Of a stretch of 37,727 bases of DNA, positions 33,253-37,727 are shown in pieces; position 1 is the stretch's first letter, and each line of letters starts with the position of its first letter. The position numbers were made by a program, and so were the translations under genes. The DNA comes from an uncultured Clostridium sp. (lineage in GTDB: Bacteria; Bacillota; Clostridia; TANB77; CAG-508), in assembly GCA_948471035.1 (NCBI GenBank), contig CAOKRC010000016.1:1-37727 (forward strand). The letters run 5' to 3'. Below the pieces are notes generated by a model. The model was given only the letters and a program-made list of their open reading frames with translations, ran no database searches and was not told the origin of the DNA.

Positions 33253-35160
33253 ATGTGTGGAATAGTAGGATTTATAGATGAAAAAGAGAATAAGCAAACA
33301 ATTATAAAAAGAATGACAAATAAAATAATTCACCGTGGACCAGACGCAGAAGGGTATTATATAGACGAAAATATTGCACTAGGACATAGAAGATTATCTA
33401 TTATTGATATAGATAATGGAAAACAGCCAATGTTTAGCAAAGATAATAATTTAGTAGTAGTATTTAATGGAGAAATTTACAATTATCGTGAATTGAAAAA
33501 AGAGTTAGAAAAATTGGGATATGAATTTAGAACTAATAGTGATACAGAGGTATTATTATATGGATATGAGGAGTGGAAAGAGGAATTGCCAAAAAAATTA
33601 AGAGGCATGTTTGCATTTGTTATATGGGATAGAATGAACAAAAAATTATTTTGTTCAAGGGACCATTTTGGAATAAAACCATTTTATTATTATAAAAATG
33701 ATAAAACATTTATGTTTGCAAGTGAAATAAAAGCATTTTTAGAACATCCTGAATTTGAAAAAAAACTAAATAAAGATTTAATTGGTCCATACCTATCTTT
33801 TAGTTTTACACCTACTAATGAAACTTTATTTAAAGGGGTGTATTCGCTAGAGCCAGGAACAAGTTTAAGTTTTAAAGATAATAAAATAACATTAAAAAAA
33901 TATTATGAATTGGATTTTAAAGAGAAAAATAGTGATTATAAACAAACGGTAGATAAAATAGGAAAAACTATAAAAGATTCTGTGGAACATCATATGATAA
34001 GTGATGTAGAAGTTGGTTCTTTTTTATCTAGTGGGGTTGATTCTTCCTATATTGTGAGTTTAGCAAGGCCTAATAAGACATATACAATAGGATATGATTT
34101 AAACCAATATAGTGAAATTGAATATGCAAAAAATTTAACTAAAAAATTATGTATTGAAAATATTAGTACCAAAATTACAAAAGAAGAATATATGAAAACT
34201 GTACCTAAAATTTTATATTATATGGACGAGCCATCTTGTGATGCATCAGCAATTTCTCTTTACTTTGTATCTAAAGAAGCGGTAAAAGATGTAAAAGTTG
34301 TTATGTCTGGTGAAGGTGCAGATGAATTTTTTGGAGGTTATAATACATATCGTGAAGAAATAGATTTGAAATTATATAACAAAATCCCATTCAAAATTAG
34401 ACATATGTTAGCGAGTATCTTTGAAAAACTTCCAGAGTTTAGAGGGCGAAATCTTATTGTACGTAGAGGAATGAAGCTAGAAGAGGAATATGTTGGAGTA
34501 AATAAAATATATAGTGAAAAGGAAAGAAAAAAGGTTATAAGTTTTAATGATAATATAAGAAATAAAGATATAACAAAATCAATATTTGACAAATTTAAAG
34601 ATAAAAACAATATTATTAAAATGCAAGCAATAGATATTAAATATTGGCTTACAAAAGATATTTTGCTAAAAGCAGATAAAATGACAATGGCAAACTCTAT
34701 TGAGTCGAGAACTCCTTTTGTGGATAAGGAGGTGTTTGAAATAGCAAGTTCATTACCTATAGAATATAAGATATCAAAAACAAATACAAAAATAGCTTTA
34801 AGAGAATCGGCAAAGAAAAGTATTCCAAATGAAGCATATAAAAAGAAAAAATTGGGATTTCCAGTACCTCTTAGAGAGTGGATGAGAGATGATGATGTTT
34901 ATAATGAAATAAAACAAACTATAATGCAGGATTTTGTAAAAGAATTTTTTAATCAAAAATATGTACTAAAACTTTTAGATGAGCATAAGAAAAATAAAAA
35001 AGACAATTATAAAAAAGTATGGGCTGTATACTCTTTTATAAAGTGGTATGAAGTATTCTTTTTAAATAGAAAAATAGAAGCAAAAAGAAAGCTAAAAAAT
35101 AGAGCATATACTTTAGATAATTCTAATAGAGTGATATTAAAGAAATGTTATTACAAATAA
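33253..35160 (+). CDS. asnB: Glutamine-hydrolysing asparagine synthase family protein
   Basis: A 635-residue enzyme starting M-C-G-I-V-G-F, where Cys2 is the glutaminase nucleophile; this fixes the ATG at 33253 behind AGGTGG. The glutaminase domain (to about 210) has HRGPDAEG and LGHRRLSIID. The synthetase PP-loop is L-S-S-G-V-D-S-S near 257, followed by GEGADEFFGGYNTYR and KADKMTMANSIESRTPFVD. AsnB makes Asn from Asp and Gln. Related low-GC Gram-positive enzymes amidate meso-diaminopimelate of peptidoglycan, and control by BlaI here favours a cell-wall role. Confidence 0.92.
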   Translation: MCGIVGFIDEKENKQTIIKRMTNKIIHRGPDAEGYYIDENIALGHRRLSIIDIDNGKQPMFSKDNNLVVVFNGEIYNYRELKKELEKLGYEFRTNSDTEVLLYGYEEWKEELPKKLRGMFAFVIWDRMNKKLFCSRDHFGIKPFYYYKNDKTFMFASEIKAFLEHPEFEKKLNKDLIGPYLSFSFTPTNETLFKGVYSLEPGTSLSFKDNKITLKKYYELDFKEKNSDYKQTVDKIGKTIKDSVEHHMISDVEVGSFLSSGVDSSYIVSLARPNKTYTIGYDLNQYSEIEYAKNLTKKLCIENISTKITKEEYMKTVPKILYYMDEPSCDASAISLYFVSKEAVKDVKVVMSGEGADEFFGGYNTYREEIDLKLYNKIPFKIRHMLASIFEKLPEFRGRNLIVRRGMKLEEEYVGVNKIYSEKERKKVISFNDNIRNKDITKSIFDKFKDKNNIIKMQAIDIKYWLTKDILLKADKMTMANSIESRTPFVDKEVFEIASSLPIEYKISKTNTKIALRESAKKSIPNEAYKKKKLGFPVPLREWMRDDDVYNEIKQTIMQDFVKEFFNQKYVLKLLDEHKKNKKDNYKKVWAVYSFIKWYEVFFLNRKIEAKRKLKNRAYTLDNSNRVILKKCYYK

Positions 35161-35255
35161 TATGTTTAATATTGTTTTGTTCAAATATTGTAGAGCAATA
35201 TTCGAAATAACTCCAAGTATATTGGGATATGGATTAAAAAAAATAAAAGATAACC

Positions 35256-35307
35256 TTGACAAACTAGTAAAAGTAGTATAATCTATATACGGATTACATG
35301 CGTAATC
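35256..35307 (+). promoter_or_regulatory. blaI promoter and operator
   Basis: TTGACA (35256-35261) with TATAAT (35277) or TAATCT (35279, 17-bp spacer). GATTACATGCGTAATC (35292-35307) is an imperfect version of the asnB operators, placed at the transcription start. Autorepression of blaI-blaR1 is likely. Confidence 0.8.
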
Positions 35308-35327
35308 TAGGGGGTGGAGGAATATAT

Positions 35328-35690
35328 ATGCAAGATAAATATGATATAACTGATGCAGAATTAGAAATTATGCAAATATTATGGGAAAATAAGAAATGTG
35401 ACTTAAATACTATTATTGAAACGATAAATGGTAATAAAAATACAATAAAAACTTTACTTAGAAGACTAATACTAAAAGGTTCTGTAGAATCTAAAAAAAT
35501 AGGATTGAAAGATACAGTGTATATTCCAAAAGTAGATAAAAATAAATTTTTAGAGAATCAAAATGAGAGTTTTTTAAAAAAATTATATAATGGAAAAACA
35601 GGGAACTTATTATTAAACTTTGTAGAAAACCAGAAAGTATCAAAAGAAGAATTACAAAAGCTGATTGATATATTAGAAAGTGAGGACTAG
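35328..35690 (+). CDS. blaI: BlaI/MecI-family repressor
   Basis: A 120-residue winged-helix repressor: ITDAELEIMQILWENKKCDLNTIIETI, NTIKTLLRRLILKGSVES with recognition helix, then a C-terminal dimerisation helix set. Start chosen at the ATG behind GGAGG (35316-35320). BlaI-type repressors are cleaved after the BlaR1 sensor is activated. The stop is 2 bp before blaR1. Confidence 0.92.
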   Translation: MQDKYDITDAELEIMQILWENKKCDLNTIIETINGNKNTIKTLLRRLILKGSVESKKIGLKDTVYIPKVDKNKFLENQNESFLKKLYNGKTGNLLLNFVENQKVSKEELQKLIDILESED

Positions 35691-35692
35691 TT

Positions 35693-37651
35693 ATGATAGA
35701 AATGTTAGTAAATATTAGTAATTTTCTATCACCAATTTTTTATAAAATATTGTATATGTCAATTGTAGGAAGCATATTAGGAGTATTCATTATAATTTTA
35801 ACAAAATATTTTGATAACAAATTGTCTGCTAAAATGAAGTATCTTATAATGCTAATTCCAATTATATTTCTTATGGTGCCAATTACTAAGATTCAAGTTA
35901 ATATAGATAATGACTTTATAATAACTTCTGTAATAGATAGAGTAGAAAATAAATTAAGTAATGTTCCAAATTTAAGTACTACAAGTATTAATAAAAATGA
36001 AGATAATAAGCTGCTAACTGCTAACGAAAATAATATACTAAGTACAATACAAAATCAAGCTAGTACTAATATTAAAGATGATGCTAAAGGAATTACGATT
36101 TATGAGATGCTACCAATAACATGGTTAGTAGGAGCAAGTATAAGTTTTATTATATTTATAATAGGAAATATTAGCTTAAATTATAAGATTACAAAATCAA
36201 GAAAATTAGAAGATAACAAAATAAAAACAATATTAGATAGATGCAAAACTAGGTTAGGAATTAATAAAGAGATAGAAATAAAATTACAACATTTTAATAT
36301 GTCTCCTTGTATTTATGGAATAATACGACCACAAATATTATTAACAGAAGAGTTTTGCAAAAAAGATAATGAAATTATAGAAAATGTATTTATGCATGAA
36401 TTATCACATTATAAAAGAAAAGATATGATAACGAATTACTTATTATTAATAATAACATCATTACATTGGTTTAATCCATTTGTTTATGGATTTTTCAAAA
36501 AAATAAGACAAGAAATGGAGCTTGCAACAGATGAAATTGCATTAAGCAAAATGAATAAAGAGCAAAAGAAACAATATGGTTTTACATTAATAAATTTATT
36601 ACAAACTTATGAAACTAAAAGAATTGTACCTAAAATGTTATGTGTTACGGATGATAGTAAAAATATGGAACGAAGAATAAAAATGATAAAATCATCTACA
36701 AGACTAAAAAAGTACAAGATATCAATTGTATTATTCATAATAATTATGATATTATGCACAATCATTCCATTTGTAATAAAACCAACTAGTGCAAAACAAG
36801 TAACTAGCATAGATGAAGAAAGTCTATATGAAAAAGTAGAGCAATATCTTATTAAGTTAGAACAACAAAATCATTATAATGAGAAGTTAGAAAGTGCTAC
36901 TAATGGAGATAATTTTAAAACTTTTATTGATATGATAAAATTAGGAATTAGCCAAAATGGAGAGGAAACTTATGTGTATGTATGGGCTTTAATTAAAAGC
37001 TACTATGAACAAGAAGAAATAATAAGTAGTGGAAGTTCAATGCCATATAAATTTACAATAAAAAATAATGAAATAGTTAACTATCAAATACCAGAAGATG
37101 GTAATAGGTATGCTAAATCAATTGAAGAAATATTTCCAAAGGATATTATAGATAAGATGGAAAAGAGTAAAGAAGTAGTAGATGAGGCAAAACTTGAAAA
37201 ACAAGCAGAAGAATACTATAATTCTTTAAACTCTAATAATTCAGGAAATAAGACAGTAGAAAGTAATAATATGGAATATAATGTTAATACTAAAAATAAT
37301 GAGGTGAATGAAAACTACTTTATAGGAAAATGGAAACCATATAAAGCAGAGCAAAATGGAAAAGAAATTAACTTAAGAGATATATATGGTTCTGGAATAT
37401 CATATGAAGGAGAGTTAATACTAAATGATGATGGAACATATACAGCATTTATAGGAGTTTATTCGCAAGATAATATAGATGATTTACAAGGAACATATAA
37501 AACAGACAAAAATGATGAAACAGCAGTATTAACAAGCAACAGTGGCAAAATACAAAGATTAGAATTGTTAGAATATACTAAAGTAAATAGTAGTGATATT
37601 GTAATAAGATTAGCTTTAGAAGACGATTCATATGTATATTTTACAAAATAA
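35693..37651 (+). CDS. blaR1: BlaR1-like M56 metallopeptidase sensor with unusual C-terminal domain
   Basis: A 652-residue protein. Transmembrane helices flank a cytoplasmic zinc protease with H-E-L-S-H near residue 235 and E-L-A-T-D downstream, and another helix lies at about 344-362. In classical BlaR1 the extracellular part is a penicillin-binding sensor with S-x-x-K. Here the outer half (about 365-652) instead has a helical region and a lipocalin-like beta domain (YFIGKWKPYKAEQNG...DGTYTAFIGVYS), with no clear S-x-x-K/S-x-N set. The signal it senses is therefore unknown. Confidence 0.87.
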   Translation: MIEMLVNISNFLSPIFYKILYMSIVGSILGVFIIILTKYFDNKLSAKMKYLIMLIPIIFLMVPITKIQVNIDNDFIITSVIDRVENKLSNVPNLSTTSINKNEDNKLLTANENNILSTIQNQASTNIKDDAKGITIYEMLPITWLVGASISFIIFIIGNISLNYKITKSRKLEDNKIKTILDRCKTRLGINKEIEIKLQHFNMSPCIYGIIRPQILLTEEFCKKDNEIIENVFMHELSHYKRKDMITNYLLLIITSLHWFNPFVYGFFKKIRQEMELATDEIALSKMNKEQKKQYGFTLINLLQTYETKRIVPKMLCVTDDSKNMERRIKMIKSSTRLKKYKISIVLFIIIMILCTIIPFVIKPTSAKQVTSIDEESLYEKVEQYLIKLEQQNHYNEKLESATNGDNFKTFIDMIKLGISQNGEETYVYVWALIKSYYEQEEIISSGSSMPYKFTIKNNEIVNYQIPEDGNRYAKSIEEIFPKDIIDKMEKSKEVVDEAKLEKQAEEYYNSLNSNNSGNKTVESNNMEYNVNTKNNEVNENYFIGKWKPYKAEQNGKEINLRDIYGSGISYEGELILNDDGTYTAFIGVYSQDNIDDLQGTYKTDKNDETAVLTSNSGKIQRLELLEYTKVNSSDIVIRLALEDDSYVYFTK

Positions 37652-37680
37652 TCTTACAGAAATGTAAGGTTATTTTTTTA
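37647..37680 (+). terminator. Terminator after blaR1
   Basis: A 12-bp stem with one G-U pair (37647-37658 with 37663-37674, loop GAAA), followed by TTTTT. The stop codon lies in the stem. Confidence 0.82.
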
Positions 37681-37727
37681 TGTACGACAGGCATGTCGTT
37701 TAACTAATCGGTGAAAGTCCGTAGTGG
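37680..37727 (+). mobile_element. Possible 5' end of a group II intron (cut by window)
   Basis: A GTACGACAGGCATGTCG hairpin followed by GGTGAAAGTCC resembles the beginning of domain I of bacterial group II introns. Base composition jumps relative to upstream. Only about 47 bases are visible and no intron-encoded protein can be seen. Confidence 0.35.

Noticed and set aside
1-37727. CRISPR array or rRNA genes
   Set aside because: No regularly spaced direct repeats and no rRNA-like segments were seen.

Overview
The window comes from a very AT-rich, low-GC Gram-positive genome, most likely an uncultured gut-type member of the Clostridia. This is judged from strong GGAGG-type ribosome binding sites, A/T-ending codons, a Tn916-like element, LPXTG/sortase and cohesin/dockerin surface proteins, a BlaR1/BlaI pair and the housekeeping genes present. 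I cannot name the species.

The main observation concerns CGG. Six otherwise intact genes (a tyrosine recombinase, uvrB, lepA, a cohesin-domain protein, a merR-type regulator and a radical SAM gene on the minus strand) are each cut by +1 frame breaks, eight breaks in all. Every break falls on an in-frame CGG codon. In every case, skipping the C restores the conserved protein and makes the next codon GGN (glycine): the Walker A glycine of UvrB, the G-I-F and G-E-V-G motifs of LepA, the A-G-Q-T-T-Q motif of the radical SAM protein. About twenty other CGG triplets that straddle codon boundaries are read normally. Reading by eye, I found only one in-frame CGG without a frame change, in a small foreign-looking gene (20120). 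The simplest biological reading is that CGG is not an arginine codon here and that CGGN is decoded as glycine by +1 frameshifting or a quadruplet-reading tRNA. A systematic sequencing artefact is the rival explanation.

Layout. 1-5990: right-hand part of a Tn916-family integrative element, with an XRE repressor (minus), a sigma-like ORF7, an HTH ORF8, a folded RNA candidate, a MazF toxin, a hypothetical gene, xis behind a two-hairpin leader, and two overlapping tyrosine recombinases. Repeats just before uvrB probably mark the element end. 5992-14070: uvrB, two small minus genes of unknown type, a HAD phosphatase, lepA, another small minus gene, a threonylcarbamoyl-AMP synthase, rbgA, mrnC and tRNA-Glu(CTC). 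14268-19944: a cell-surface module with a cohesin-LPXTG protein, a sortase, a dockerin-bearing cell-wall hydrolase and a cohesin/cadherin-like membrane protein; a long palindrome and one copy of a dispersed inverted-repeat element lie between them. 20090-23682: a small gene, copZ-copA copper efflux, and tcdA (t6A cyclisation, the same modification pathway as the Sua5-type gene). 23858-30225: MFS and MATE transporters, flavoprotein, MerR regulator, DUF362, ECF S component, DUF1893. 30290-30752: second copy of the dispersed repeat and a truncated type III toxin (ToxN) remnant. 30783-32816 (minus): a DNA-repair-type radical SAM gene and its usual partner. 33160-37651: asnB, blaI and blaR1, tied together by matching BlaI-type operators. 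The window ends in what may be the 5' end of a group II intron.
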